The translations under genes and the position numbers were made by a program. Shown piece after piece: positions 50,374 to 59,654 of a stretch of 64,000 nucleotides of DNA. The stretch is from Actimicrobium sp035984655. GTDB taxonomy: Bacteria > Pseudomonadota > Gammaproteobacteria > Burkholderiales > Burkholderiaceae_D. The stretch spans positions 288,601 to 352,600 of the forward strand of contig NZ_JAXCHT010000001.1 in assembly GCF_035984655.1 (NCBI RefSeq), written 5' to 3'. The notes beneath the pieces are model-generated. The model ran no database searches. It saw only the letters and a list, made by a program, of their open reading frames with translations, and was not told the DNA's origin. The stretch's first letter is position 1; every line of letters begins with the position of its first letter.

Positions 50374-51036
50374 ATGACGCAATTTGACCGGGGTGCCCTG
50401 ACAAAAACGCTACAGGAAGGGAGTGACGAACTCGGCCTTGCACTCAACCCGGACACCATTGGGCGCCTGATTGACTATCTCGCGCTGCTCAGCAAGTGGA
50501 ATGCCGTCTATAACCTGACGGCCGTGCGCGATCCGAAGCAAATGGTCGTCCAGCACCTGCTCGACTCGCTGGCGATACTCCCCGCGTTTTTCCACGTGAA
50601 ACATGTACTGGATGTCGGCGCGGGCGGCGGGCTGCCTGGCATGGTGTTGGCGATTTGGGCGCTGCAAGCGGCCCCCGGGATGCGCATCTCCATGATCGAC
50701 ACGGTCCACAAGAAGACCGCATTTTTGACCCAGGCCAAGGTTGAACTGGGCCTGAGCAACGTCACTGTGCACACCGCGCGGGTGGAGCAATTGATCGTTA
50801 GCCAGCCCTTCGATGTCATCACCTCGCGTGCCTTTGCAGACCTGTCCGATTTTGTGAACTGGTCGGCGCACCTGCTGGCCGCAGGCGGCCAGTTCATTGC
50901 AATGAAAGGCGTCAGGCCGGACGAGGAGATCTCGCGCCTGCCGGCTGGGTGGATCGTTACCGAAGTGCGTCCATTGGCGGTTCCTGGATTGCAGGCTGAA
51001 CGCCATTTGGTTTTTATTCAAAGAGAAAGTGCCTGA
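50374..51036 (+). CDS. rsmG: 16S rRNA (guanine527-N7)-methyltransferase RsmG
   Basis: A 220-residue SAM-dependent methyltransferase (GidB) that methylates G527 of 16S rRNA. The SAM-binding motif is HVLDVGAGGGLPGMVLAIW (about residue 75), preceded by LLSKWNAVYNLTAVRDPKQM and VQHLLDSLAILP, and followed by VTSRAFADLSDFV. The length and order after mnmG are standard. The gene contains a weak parS-like sequence (50588-50603). Confidence 0.95.
   Translation: MTQFDRGALTKTLQEGSDELGLALNPDTIGRLIDYLALLSKWNAVYNLTAVRDPKQMVVQHLLDSLAILPAFFHVKHVLDVGAGGGLPGMVLAIWALQAAPGMRISMIDTVHKKTAFLTQAKVELGLSNVTVHTARVEQLIVSQPFDVITSRAFADLSDFVNWSAHLLAAGGQFIAMKGVRPDEEISRLPAGWIVTEVRPLAVPGLQAERHLVFIQRESA
50588..50603. promoter_or_regulatory. 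parS-like site inside rsmG (two mismatches)
   Basis: TTTTCCACGTGAAACA matches the parS 16-mer at 14 of 16 positions, the right half being perfect. It may be a weak ParB site; the coding constraint of rsmG makes chance less likely but not excluded. Confidence 0.45.
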
Positions 51037-51078
51037 CAGGACGATCCGGGCATCCGATTCACGATCAACGAAAAACCA

Positions 51079-51849
51079 ATGGCCAAAATATTCTGCATTG
51101 CAAACCAGAAGGGCGGCGTAGGCAAGACCACCACCGCAGTTAACCTCGCTGCCGGTCTGGCCCAGGTTCGCCAGCGCGTGCTGTTGGTCGATCTCGATCC
51201 GCAAGGCAATGCAACGATGGGCGCGGGTATCAACAAGGCTACGTTGAAGGCCTCGACGTACGAGGTGCTGCTGGGGATTTCAGACGTCGCCAGCGCCCGC
51301 CTGAAGTCCGAGACAGGCGGTTTCGACGTGTTGCCGGCGAATCGCGAGCTGGCTGGCGCAGAAGTCGAAATGGTGCAGCTCGACAATCGCGAAAAGCGCC
51401 TCAAGGATGCGTTGGCTCTGGTTGCCCAGGAATATGATTTCATCCTGATCGACTGCCCGCCGGCATTGTCGATGCTGACCCTGAACGGATTGTGCTCTGC
51501 GCACGGCGTAATCATTCCGATGCAGTGCGAGTATTACGCGCTCGAGGGCTTGTCTGATTTGGTCAACACGATCAAGAAAGTGCACGCCAAGCTGAATACG
51601 GACCTGAAAATCATCGGCCTGTTAAGGGTGATGTTTGATCCACGCATGACCCTGTCACAGCAGGTATCGGCGCAGCTTGAGCAGCATTTCGGCGACAAGG
51701 TATTCAAAACCCTGATCCCGCGCAACATTCGGCTGGCCGAAGCGCCGTCGTATGGCATGCCGGGTGTCAACTTCGATCCGACCTCCAAAGGTGCGCAAGC
51801 GTATATCGCGTTTGGCGTCGAAATGGTCGAACGTATCAAAACAATGTAA
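51079..51849 (+). CDS. parA: Chromosome partitioning ATPase ParA (Soj-type)
   Basis: A 256-residue deviant Walker-type ATPase. The P-loop is QKGGVGKTT at residues 10-18 with the signature Lys, followed by LLVDLDPQGNATMGAGI (A' motif) and FILIDCPPALSMLT (Walker B). The absence of an N-terminal regulatory domain is typical of chromosomal ParA. It forms gradients on the nucleoid and moves ParB-parS complexes. parB starts 7 bases after its stop. Confidence 0.97.
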   Translation: MAKIFCIANQKGGVGKTTTAVNLAAGLAQVRQRVLLVDLDPQGNATMGAGINKATLKASTYEVLLGISDVASARLKSETGGFDVLPANRELAGAEVEMVQLDNREKRLKDALALVAQEYDFILIDCPPALSMLTLNGLCSAHGVIIPMQCEYYALEGLSDLVNTIKKVHAKLNTDLKIIGLLRVMFDPRMTLSQQVSAQLEQHFGDKVFKTLIPRNIRLAEAPSYGMPGVNFDPTSKGAQAYIAFGVEMVERIKTM

Positions 51850-51856
51850 AGAAGCC

Positions 51857-52750
51857 ATGGTCACGAAAAAACATAAAGGCGGCCTCGGCCGCGGTCTTGA
51901 AGCGCTGCTGGGCGGTCCAGGCGACATGAACGAGACCATGCCTGATGTGCCGGGTGCACCCTCGACGCTGGCGATCAGTGTCATGCAGGCGGGTAAATAT
52001 CAGCCACGCACGCGCATGGACGAGGGGGCGCTGAACGAGCTTGCCGCCTCGATCAAGGCACAGGGACTGCTGCAGGCGATTCTGGTTCGGCCAATCGCGC
52101 CCCGGGACGGCGCCGAGCGCTACGAGATCATCGCCGGAGAGCGTCGCTTTCGGGCCGCACAACTGGCCGGCCTGACCGAAGTGCCAGTGCTGGTCAAGGA
52201 TGTCGACGACCAGACCGCAGCGGCAATGGCGTTGATCGAAAATATCCAGCGCGAAGACCTCAATCCGCTTGAGGAAGCGCAGGGGATTCAACGCCTGATC
52301 AGCGATTTTGACTTCACGCACGAGCAGGCTGCCAGCGCGGTTGGGCGATCGCGCAGCGCGGTCTCAAACCTTTTGCGATTGCTCAACCTTGCCAAGCCAG
52401 TGCAAACCATGTTGATGGCTGGGGACATCGATATGGGGCATGCGCGCGCGCTGTTGCCGGTTGACGCTGCGAGTCAGATTACGCTGGCCAATCAGGTGGT
52501 GGCCAAGCGGATGTCGGTCCGCGACGCCGAAAAGCTGGTGGCGCGCACGACCAGCGAACAGGTCAATTCACCGAAGTTGGCAAAACAGAAATCACGCGAT
52601 ATTGTCCGGCTTGAGGACGAGTTATCGGACGCCCTCGCGACAACGGTACAGATCAAGCTTGGTACACGCAGCAAAGGCCAGGTAATTATTGACTTCTCCG
52701 ACCTCGATGCGCTTGATGGTGTCATTGCACGCCTTCGTGTTTCTACATAG
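51857..52750 (+). CDS. parB: Chromosome partitioning protein ParB (Spo0J-type)
   Basis: A 297-residue ParB, a CTP-dependent clamp that binds parS and spreads. The N-terminus begins MVTKKHKGGLGRGLEALLGG, the arginine-rich ParA-activating part. The CTPase/ParB domain has LAASIKAQGLLQAILVRP and the conserved EIIAGERRFRAAQLAGL; the helix-turn-helix for parS includes EEAQGIQRLISDFDFTHEQA and VGRSRSAVSNLLRLLNL (cited in part: SRSAVSNLLRLLNL); the C-terminal dimerisation domain ends the protein. A longer frame begins at 51752, inside parA, but ATG 51857 matches the family start. Confidence 0.97.
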   Translation: MVTKKHKGGLGRGLEALLGGPGDMNETMPDVPGAPSTLAISVMQAGKYQPRTRMDEGALNELAASIKAQGLLQAILVRPIAPRDGAERYEIIAGERRFRAAQLAGLTEVPVLVKDVDDQTAAAMALIENIQREDLNPLEEAQGIQRLISDFDFTHEQAASAVGRSRSAVSNLLRLLNLAKPVQTMLMAGDIDMGHARALLPVDAASQITLANQVVAKRMSVRDAEKLVARTTSEQVNSPKLAKQKSRDIVRLEDELSDALATTVQIKLGTRSKGQVIIDFSDLDALDGVIARLRVST

Positions 52751-52828
52751 CACGCACCAAATAAAGCCGCCGTTGCGGCATTTCGCGCAATGGTTTCGAG
52801 CAATGCCAGTTTATGGGGCACCAAGTAA

Positions 52829-52858
52829 TTGACGGTTGCTTCGGAAAGCACTTATAAT
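52829..52858 (+). promoter_or_regulatory. Promoter of the atp operon
   Basis: TTGACG (52829-52834), 18-base spacer, perfect TATAAT (52853-52858). It is about 70 bases upstream of atpI. A weak hairpin GCCGC-CGTT-GCGGC (52766-52779) just after parB could end the preceding transcript. Confidence 0.75.
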
Positions 52859-52926
52859 CCAACGGCTTCCGAATACCCCCCCTTCAAACATCATTCAGAC
52901 GTTCATTGTGATCCAGGCGACTGGCA

Positions 52927-53289
52927 ATGAACCCACGACCTTGGACAAGCATGTTGCGCGTAGTGTTAATGCAATTCGCGGCGACGCTGGTCGTAAGTCT
53001 GATTGCCGGTGCCATGATCGGAATGCCTGGTTTCTGGTCGGCACTGTTGGGGGGATTATGTTGTGTGATACCAAATGGGTTGTTTGCGCTGCGTTTGTTC
53101 TCTGATACGCGCAAGTCGGGCGAACCCAATCCCACCTCATTTTTTGTTGGTGAATTTGTCAAGATTGCGTTGACGGTCGCATTTCTGGGTGCGACCGCGT
53201 GGCTGTATCACGATTTGAACTGGCTGGCGCTACTCGCCGCCTTCATCGTGGCGCTGAAAAGTTACATCATCTTATTATTTAGGCACTGA
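52927..53289 (+). CDS. atpI: ATP synthase protein I
   Basis: A 120-residue hydrophobic protein with about four membrane helices (VVLMQFAATLVVSLIAG, then IGMPGFWSALLGGLCCVIPN, and two more). It is the non-structural AtpI/UncI factor that assists assembly of the c-ring. Identity is fixed by the position as first gene of the atp operon and by the PNGLFALRLF motif. The stop is one base from the atpB start. Confidence 0.88.
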   Translation: MNPRPWTSMLRVVLMQFAATLVVSLIAGAMIGMPGFWSALLGGLCCVIPNGLFALRLFSDTRKSGEPNPTSFFVGEFVKIALTVAFLGATAWLYHDLNWLALLAAFIVALKSYIILLFRH

Positions 53290-53290
53290 C

Positions 53291-54133
53291 ATGACGACTG
53301 AAGCGATTGCTGGCGCGGCTGCGGAACACGCTCCGACTGCCTCTGAATACATCGTCCATCACCTGGGTCATCTGTCGACCAGGCATCAGGACAAAATCGT
53401 CGATTTTTCCATTCTTAACGTGGATACCATTTTCTGGTCCATTTTTGCTGGCGTCGTTGGCTGCCTCGTGATGTATCTGGCAGCGCGCAAAGCGACATCC
53501 GGCGTGCCGGGCCGTTTTCAAGGCGCTGTCGAGATGGTCTACGAAATGGTCGACGACCAGGCCAAGGCGATTGTCCATGGCGACCGCAGCTTTATCGCGC
53601 CGCTGGCACTGACCATTTTCGTCTGGGTTGCACTGATGAACTCGCTCGATTTTCTGCCGGTCGACATGTTTTCCGGCCTGTTTCATCTTCTTGGCGTGGA
53701 GCAGTACTTCCCGCATCACCGCGTCGTCCCGACCGCCGATCTGAATGGCACGATGGGGATTGCACTCGGCGTGTTCGCCCTGATGATGTATTACAACATC
53801 AAGATCAAGGGCGTCGGCGGCTTCATCCATGAACTGTTTGCTGCACCATTTGGTATTTGGCTGCTACCGTTCAACTTCCTGCTGAACGTAATTGAATTCG
53901 TGGCCAAGACCGTGTCGCTGGCAATGCGGCTGTTCGGCAACATGTATGCCGGCGAGTTGCTGTTCCTGCTGATCGCTTTGCTTGGCTCCACCGCGACTGC
54001 ATTCGGATTTATCGGCCATGTATTTGCCGGTTCCATCTGGGCCATCTTCCATATCCTGATTGTTTTCCTGCAAGCGTTCATCTTCATGATGTTGACGCTG
54101 GTATATATCGGTCAGGCGCACGAAGGGCACTAA
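53291..54133 (+). CDS. atpB: ATP synthase F0 subunit a
   Basis: A 280-residue membrane subunit that forms the proton half-channels beside the c-ring. The essential Arg lies in VSLAMRLFGNMYAGELLF (third last helix). The N-terminus contains SEYIVHHLGHLS, and VDTIFWSIFAGVVGCLVMYL is the first helix. The length is typical of betaproteobacterial subunit a. It is separated from atpE by 87 bases. Confidence 0.96.
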   Translation: MTTEAIAGAAAEHAPTASEYIVHHLGHLSTRHQDKIVDFSILNVDTIFWSIFAGVVGCLVMYLAARKATSGVPGRFQGAVEMVYEMVDDQAKAIVHGDRSFIAPLALTIFVWVALMNSLDFLPVDMFSGLFHLLGVEQYFPHHRVVPTADLNGTMGIALGVFALMMYYNIKIKGVGGFIHELFAAPFGIWLLPFNFLLNVIEFVAKTVSLAMRLFGNMYAGELLFLLIALLGSTATAFGFIGHVFAGSIWAIFHILIVFLQAFIFMMLTLVYIGQAHEGH

Positions 54134-54220
54134 GTGGTTTCAGGTTTTGAAAATTGTGGTATCGCGTTGCTGGTTTTTTGATTTGATTTTTATATTTACT
54201 TTAACTTTGAAGGAATTGTG

Positions 54221-54460
54221 ATGACTGACCTCTCATTTGTAGCTTTGGCCTGCGGTTTGATTATTGGCCTGGGCGCAATCGGCGCTTGTATCGGTATCGG
54301 TATCATGGGCGGCAAATACCTCGAAGCATCGGCACGTCAGCCTGAATTGATGAATACGCTTCAAACCAAAATGTTTCTGCTGGCTGGTCTGATCGATGCT
54401 GCGTTCCTGATTGGTGTTGGTATTGCGATGTTGTTCGCATTCTCGAACCCATTCAAGTAA
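54221..54460 (+). CDS. atpE: ATP synthase F0 subunit c
   Basis: A 79-residue two-helix proteolipid of the c-ring. The ion-binding carboxylate is Asp59 in AGLIDAAFLIGVG, the loop is EASARQPEL, and the Na+-type Gln/Ser set is not present, so the ring is proton-specific. A GTG codon directly upstream (54218) is an alternative start; ATG 54221 follows GAAGGAATTG. A 7-bp hairpin (54478-54494) follows the gene, perhaps helping its high expression. Confidence 0.97.
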   Translation: MTDLSFVALACGLIIGLGAIGACIGIGIMGGKYLEASARQPELMNTLQTKMFLLAGLIDAAFLIGVGIAMLFAFSNPFK

Positions 54461-54477
54461 TCCGCTTCTCGTGGCTG

Positions 54478-54494
54478 CATCCCGGTTCGGGATG
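54478..54494 (+). repeat. Intercistronic hairpin after atpE
   Basis: CATCCCG (54478-54484) and CGGGATG (54488-54494) form a perfect 7-bp stem with a 3-base loop. There is no T-tract, so an RNA-stabilising or processing role is more likely than termination. Confidence 0.7.
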
Positions 54495-54526
54495 TTGGCC
54501 GACCGTATTCTGCTAAGGAAATTACC

Positions 54527-54997
54527 ATGAACCTGAATGCAACCTTGATTGCACAGTTCGTGGTCTTCTTCATCCTCGCTGGCTTCACGATGAAATTCGT
54601 GTGGCCGCCGTTGACAAAAGCGCTCGACGAGCGCTCCAAGAAGATCTCGGACGGTTTGGCAGCAGCCGAACGCGGCAAGGCCGAAATGGCCGCCGCAGAA
54701 AAGCGTGTCCAGGCACAGTTGGCATCGGCGAACGATGCCGGCCAAAAGCGGATCAGCGATGCTGAGAAGCGCGCCCAGGGCATCATTGACGAAGCCAAGC
54801 ACACAGCATCGGCCGAAGCCGCGCGTATCCTCGCTGCAGCCAAAGCCGACGCCGACCAGCAAGTGACCCAGGCGCGCGAAGCATTGCGCGATCAGGTAGC
54901 CACGCTGGCGGTGAAAGGTGCTGAACAGATCTTGAAGCGCGAAGTCAACGCTGCTGTGCACGCCGATTTGTTGAACCAACTGAAAACCGAGCTGTAA
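54527..54997 (+). CDS. atpF: ATP synthase F0 subunit b
   Basis: A 156-residue peripheral-stalk subunit. It has one N-terminal membrane helix (TLIAQFVVFFILAGFTMKFV, residues about 5-24) and a long, highly charged coiled-coil helix (KGLAEAER-type heptads such as AAAEKRVQAQLASANDAG and QQVTQAREALRDQVATLAVK). The protein connects F0 to F1. The next gene, atpH, starts two bases after the stop. Confidence 0.95.
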   Translation: MNLNATLIAQFVVFFILAGFTMKFVWPPLTKALDERSKKISDGLAAAERGKAEMAAAEKRVQAQLASANDAGQKRISDAEKRAQGIIDEAKHTASAEAARILAAAKADADQQVTQAREALRDQVATLAVKGAEQILKREVNAAVHADLLNQLKTEL

Positions 54998-54999
54998 TC

Positions 55000-55533
55000 A
55001 TGGCAGAACTCGCAACGATTGCCCGCCCGTACGCAGAAGCATTGTTCCGTGTCGCCAAGGGAGCCGATCTGGCTGTCTGGTCAAGTCTGGTTGCCGAAAT
55101 GGCACAGGTCGCGGCGAATCCGGATCTGCAGGCTTTTGCGCACAATCCGAAAATCGCCGATGCCGATGTCGAATCAACATTCCTGTCGGCGATCAAATCG
55201 CCGGTCAGTGCTGAAGCCAAAAACTTCATCAGCATGTTGATCGAAAACGGCCGACTGGGTTTGTTGCCTGAAATCGACGTGCAATTCCAGGTATTGAAAA
55301 ATACCTTGGAAGGTGCTGCCGATGCGGAGATTGTCAGCGCGTTTGACCTGTCGACGACGCAAGTCAGTGAATTGATTGCCACGCTTGAAAAGAAATTCGG
55401 TCGCAAACTCAATCCGTTGGTGACGGTTGATCCGTCGCTGATTGGTGGTGTGCGCGTTGTTGTCGCTGATGAAGTGCTCGATACGTCGGTGCGCGCCAAG
55501 CTGCAACAGATGCAGCTTGCGCTGACAGCGTAG
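55000..55533 (+). CDS. atpH: ATP synthase F1 subunit delta
   Basis: A 177-residue delta subunit that joins the b dimer to the alpha3beta3 head. The N-terminal helical domain starts LATIARPYAEALFRVAKG, and the C-terminal part shows the family motif DPSLIGGVRVVVADEVLDTSVRAKLQ (cited in part: SLIGGVRVVVADEVLDTSV). Length is normal. atpA follows after 56 bases with a strong AGGAG site. Confidence 0.95.
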   Translation: MAELATIARPYAEALFRVAKGADLAVWSSLVAEMAQVAANPDLQAFAHNPKIADADVESTFLSAIKSPVSAEAKNFISMLIENGRLGLLPEIDVQFQVLKNTLEGAADAEIVSAFDLSTTQVSELIATLEKKFGRKLNPLVTVDPSLIGGVRVVVADEVLDTSVRAKLQQMQLALTA

Positions 55534-55589
55534 GTCTGCCGCGTCGCTCTGCGTTTGCCTGAGCACATAGAATAATTTTAGGAGTTTAT

Positions 55590-57125
55590 ATGCAACTCAA
55601 CCCGTCCGAAATCAGCGAGCTGATCAAGAGCCGGATTCAAGGTCTGGCCGACAGCGCCGAGATCCGCAATCAGGGTACGGTTATTTCCGTGTCCGATGGT
55701 ATCTGCCGCATCCACGGTCTGTCCGACGTGATGCAAGGCGAGATGCTGGAATTCCCAGGCAACACCTTCGGTCTCGCACTGAACCTGGAGCGCGACTCGG
55801 TCGGTTCCGTGATCCTGGGCGACTACGAGCACATCTCCGAAGGCGATACGGTCAAATGTACCGGCCGCATTCTGGAAGTGCCAATTGGCCCTGAGCTGTG
55901 CGGTCGCGTGGTCAATGCGCTCGGTCAGCCGATCGACGGCAAAGGCCCGATCAACGCCAAGCTGTCGGCGCCAATCGAAAAAATCGCGCCAGGCGTGATT
56001 GCACGCCAATCGGTGTCGCAGCCAATGCAAACTGGTCTGAAATCGATCGATGCAATGGTGCCAATCGGACGCGGTCAACGCGAACTGATCATCGGCGACC
56101 GTCAAACCGGCAAGACCGCGGTGGCGATCGATGCGATCATCAACCAAAAAGGCCAGGGCGTGACATGTATCTATGTCGCGATCGGCCAAAAAGCATCGTC
56201 GATCAAGAATATCGTGCGCTCGCTTGAGCTGCACAATGCGATGGAATACACGATCGTGGTTGCGGCATCGGCTTCCGAGTCCGCTGCAATGCAATTCGTC
56301 GCACCGTATGCCGGTTGCGCGATGGGCGAATACTTCCGTGATCGTGGCGAAGACGCCTTGATCGTGTACGACGATTTGTCGAAGCAAGCTGTTGCGTACC
56401 GTCAGGTGTCGCTGCTGCTGCGTCGTCCGCCAGGCCGCGAAGCCTATCCCGGCGACGTGTTCTACCTCCACAGCCGTTTGCTGGAGCGCGCAGCACGCGT
56501 CAATCCAAAGTACGTCGAAGATTTCACCAAAGGCGAAGTCAAGGGCAAAACCGGTTCGCTGACGGCGCTGCCGATCATTGAAACGCAAGCCGGCGACGTC
56601 TCCGCGTTCGTGCCAACCAACGTGATTTCGATCACTGACGGCCAGATTTTCCTTGAGACCTCCCTGTTCAACGCCGGTATTCGTCCAGCGATTAACGCCG
56701 GTATTTCGGTGTCGCGTGTGGGTGGTGCAGCGCAGACCAAAGTGATCAAGAACCTGTCCGGCGGTATTCGTACCGACTTGGCGCAGTATCGTGAATTGGC
56801 TGCCTTTGCACAATTTGCATCAGACCTTGATGCATCGACCCGCAAACAGCTCGACCGCGGCGCCCGCGTGACGGAATTGCTGAAGCAGGCACAGTATTCG
56901 CCACTGTCGATCTCGTTGATGGCGTGTTCGCTGTTTGCCGTCAACAAGGGTTACCTCGACGATGTTGAAGTCAAAAAAGTGCTCGCCTTCGAAGCCGGTC
57001 TGCATGGTTTCATGAAAAGCAGCCACGCCGATCTGCTGCAGAAGATTGAAGAGACCAAGCAACTCGACAAGGACGGTGAAGTTGCACTGGCCGCCGCTGT
57101 TGCTGATTTCAAGAAATCGTTCTGA
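55590..57125 (+). CDS. atpA: ATP synthase F1 subunit alpha
   Basis: A 511-residue non-catalytic nucleotide-binding subunit. The N-terminus MQLNPSEISELIKSRI interacts with delta. The P-loop is GDRQTGKTAVAIDAI (about residue 170), and the signature PAINAGISVSRVGGAAQ lies near residue 365, with the conserved Arg finger SRVGGAA. All motifs are intact. It is followed by atpG after 30 bases. Confidence 0.97.
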   Translation: MQLNPSEISELIKSRIQGLADSAEIRNQGTVISVSDGICRIHGLSDVMQGEMLEFPGNTFGLALNLERDSVGSVILGDYEHISEGDTVKCTGRILEVPIGPELCGRVVNALGQPIDGKGPINAKLSAPIEKIAPGVIARQSVSQPMQTGLKSIDAMVPIGRGQRELIIGDRQTGKTAVAIDAIINQKGQGVTCIYVAIGQKASSIKNIVRSLELHNAMEYTIVVAASASESAAMQFVAPYAGCAMGEYFRDRGEDALIVYDDLSKQAVAYRQVSLLLRRPPGREAYPGDVFYLHSRLLERAARVNPKYVEDFTKGEVKGKTGSLTALPIIETQAGDVSAFVPTNVISITDGQIFLETSLFNAGIRPAINAGISVSRVGGAAQTKVIKNLSGGIRTDLAQYRELAAFAQFASDLDASTRKQLDRGARVTELLKQAQYSPLSISLMACSLFAVNKGYLDDVEVKKVLAFEAGLHGFMKSSHADLLQKIEETKQLDKDGEVALAAAVADFKKSF

Positions 57126-57155
57126 CCCCAACCTGTGCATAAGGAGTAATTACGC

Positions 57156-58025
57156 ATGGCTTCAGGCAAAGAAATCCGTGGCAAGATCAAGAGCGTAGAA
57201 AATACGAAGAAGATCACCAAGGCGATGGAAATGGTTGCCGCTTCCAAGATGCGCAAGGCGCAGGAGCGGATGCGTGCGGCCCGTCCATACAGCGAGAAAA
57301 TTCGTAATATCGCAGCGAACCTGGCGCAAGCCAATCCTGAATACACGCATCCGTTTCTGGTCAAGCAGGAAAACGCCAAGCGCGTTGGGTTCATCGTCGT
57401 CACCACCGACAAGGGATTGTGTGGCGGCCTGAATACCAATGCATTGCGTCTGTTGACGACCAAATTGCGTGATGTCGAAAGCAAGGGCAACAAGGTTGAT
57501 GCCGTTGCGATTGGCAACAAGGGCTTCGGTTTTCTCAACCGTATCGGTGCCACCGTTGTCGCGCACGCCGTGCAATTGGGCGACGCGCCACATCTCGACA
57601 AGCTGATCGGCCCTGTCAAGGTGCTGCTCGATGCCTATCAGGAAGGTCAGCTTGATGCGGTGTACCTGGTCTATACCAAGTTCATCAATACGATGCGCCA
57701 GGAAGCAACGCTGGAGCAATTGCTCCCACTGACATCGGAAAAGATGGAAGCGGACAAGGGCAGTCACGCCTGGGACTACATTTACGAACCGGATCCGCAG
57801 GCCGTCATTGACGAATTGCTGGTGCGTTATGTCGAGGCGCTGATCTTCCAGGCGGTTGCCGAAAACATGGCGTCCGAGCAATCGGCGCGGATGGTCGCGA
57901 TGAAGTCCGCGAGCGACAATGCCGGCAACGTGATTGGTGAGCTCAAGCTGGTGTACAACAAGACGCGGCAGGCAGCGATTACCAAGGAATTGTCGGAGAT
58001 TGTGGCGGGAGCGGCGGCAGTTTAA
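57156..58025 (+). CDS. atpG: ATP synthase F1 subunit gamma
   Basis: A 289-residue rotor subunit. It starts ASGKEIRGKIKSVENTKKIT and has the N- and C-terminal helices that form the central coiled coil; the C-terminal helix contains MKSASDNAGNVIGELKLVYN and ends with ITKELSEIVAGAAAV. Length is normal. The spacer to atpD is 219 bases, unusually long for this operon. Confidence 0.96.
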   Translation: MASGKEIRGKIKSVENTKKITKAMEMVAASKMRKAQERMRAARPYSEKIRNIAANLAQANPEYTHPFLVKQENAKRVGFIVVTTDKGLCGGLNTNALRLLTTKLRDVESKGNKVDAVAIGNKGFGFLNRIGATVVAHAVQLGDAPHLDKLIGPVKVLLDAYQEGQLDAVYLVYTKFINTMRQEATLEQLLPLTSEKMEADKGSHAWDYIYEPDPQAVIDELLVRYVEALIFQAVAENMASEQSARMVAMKSASDNAGNVIGELKLVYNKTRQAAITKELSEIVAGAAAV

Positions 58026-58244
58026 TCAGCGGCATGGCGGGGTCGATGCGTCGCGCAAGACGACCACCGACCCACTACGCAACTGGTCTCAGCCAACGCA
58101 ACTGCGTGCACGGACCGACAGGCCCAGGCAGACGAACACAGCAGCAAGCAAAAAGATGAAGCAGCCCGACGGTCCGCCCTCGCATCAGCGGAGGATGAAC
58201 CGGGGAGCTGCCAAAGAATTTAAATTACTTTTGAAGGATCCAAC

Positions 58245-59645
58245 ATGGCTGACGGCAAAATCGTTCAGTGTATCGGCGCAGTGGTGGACGTTGAGTTCCC
58301 GCGTAACGCGATGCCCAAGGTGTATGACGCCTTGAAAATGGAAGGCTCGGAACTGACGCTGGAAGTGCAGCAGCAACTTGGCGACGGTATCGTCCGCACC
58401 ATTGCGCTCGGTACTTCCGACGGTTTGCGCCGCGGCATGATCATTCAAAATACCGGCAAGCCAATTACGGTACCGGTCGGCAAAGCAACATTGGGCCGCA
58501 TCATGGACGTGCTGGGTAACCCGATCGACGAATGCGGTCCGGTCAGCCACGAACAGACGGCATCGATTCACCGCAAGGCGCCTGCCTATGATGAATTGTC
58601 CCCATCGCAAGATCTGCTCGAAACCGGCATCAAGGTGATCGATCTGGTTTGTCCGTTTGCCAAGGGCGGTAAAGTCGGCCTGTTCGGCGGTGCCGGCGTG
58701 GGCAAGACCGTGAACATGATGGAACTGATCAACAACATCGCCAAGGCCCACAGCGGTCTGTCAGTGTTCGCCGGTGTCGGCGAGCGTACTCGTGAAGGCA
58801 ATGACTTCTACCACGAGATGGCTGATGCGAAAGTCGTCGATCTGGAAAATCCGGAGAACTCGAAAGTCGCGATGGTGTACGGTCAGATGAATGAACCGCC
58901 AGGCAACCGTCTGCGTGTCGCGCTGACCGGTTTGACGATCGCCGAGAGCTTCCGCGATGAAGGCAAGGACGTTTTGTTCTTCGTCGATAACATTTATCGC
59001 TTCACGTTGGCCGGTACCGAAGTATCCGCGCTGCTTGGTCGTATGCCATCCGCAGTGGGATACCAGCCAACGCTGGCCGAAGAGATGGGCCGTCTGCAAG
59101 AGCGCATCACGTCGACCAAAGTCGGCTCGATCACATCGATTCAGGCCGTCTACGTGCCAGCCGATGACTTGACCGATCCGTCGCCAGCTACCACGTTTGC
59201 CCATTTGGACTCCACCGTCGTGCTCTCGCGTGACATCGCTTCGCTGGGTATTTATCCTGCAGTTGATCCACTTGACTCGACCTCGCGTCAGCTTGATCCG
59301 CTGGTCGTTGGCCAGGACCACTACGACACTGCACGCGCTGTTCAAGGCACGCTGCAGCGTTACAAGGAACTGCGCGACATCATTGCGATTCTGGGCATGG
59401 ACGAATTGGCGCCGGAAGACAAATTGCTCGTCGCACGCGCCCGTAAAATGCAGCGTTTCCTGTCGCAGCCGTTCCACGTGGCCGAAGTATTTACTGGTTC
59501 GCCAGGAAAATACGTTTCGCTCAAGGACACGATCAAGGGCTTCAAGATGATCGCATCCGGTGAACTCGATCACCTGCCGGAACAAGCGTTCTACATGGTC
59601 GGCACGATCGAAGAAGCAATCGAAAAAGCCAAGAAGACTCAGTAA
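58245..59645 (+). CDS. atpD: ATP synthase F1 subunit beta
   Basis: A 466-residue catalytic subunit. The P-loop is GLFGGAGVGKTVNMMELI (about residue 150), followed by GVGERTREGNDFYHEM with the catalytic Glu, Walker B VLFFVDNIYRF, and the DELSEED-type loop here as ILGMDELAPEDKL. The sequence TSRQLDPLVVGQDHYD and the C-terminus EEAIEKAKKTQ are typical. A GAAGGA site precedes the ATG. Confidence 0.97.
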   Translation: MADGKIVQCIGAVVDVEFPRNAMPKVYDALKMEGSELTLEVQQQLGDGIVRTIALGTSDGLRRGMIIQNTGKPITVPVGKATLGRIMDVLGNPIDECGPVSHEQTASIHRKAPAYDELSPSQDLLETGIKVIDLVCPFAKGGKVGLFGGAGVGKTVNMMELINNIAKAHSGLSVFAGVGERTREGNDFYHEMADAKVVDLENPENSKVAMVYGQMNEPPGNRLRVALTGLTIAESFRDEGKDVLFFVDNIYRFTLAGTEVSALLGRMPSAVGYQPTLAEEMGRLQERITSTKVGSITSIQAVYVPADDLTDPSPATTFAHLDSTVVLSRDIASLGIYPAVDPLDSTSRQLDPLVVGQDHYDTARAVQGTLQRYKELRDIIAILGMDELAPEDKLLVARARKMQRFLSQPFHVAEVFTGSPGKYVSLKDTIKGFKMIASGELDHLPEQAFYMVGTIEEAIEKAKKTQ

Positions 59646-59654
59646 TCGACGCTG

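Noticed and set aside
55578..56813. 411-residue frame opposite atpA
   Set aside because: It is antisense to atpA, which is unmistakable; the product has no family features.
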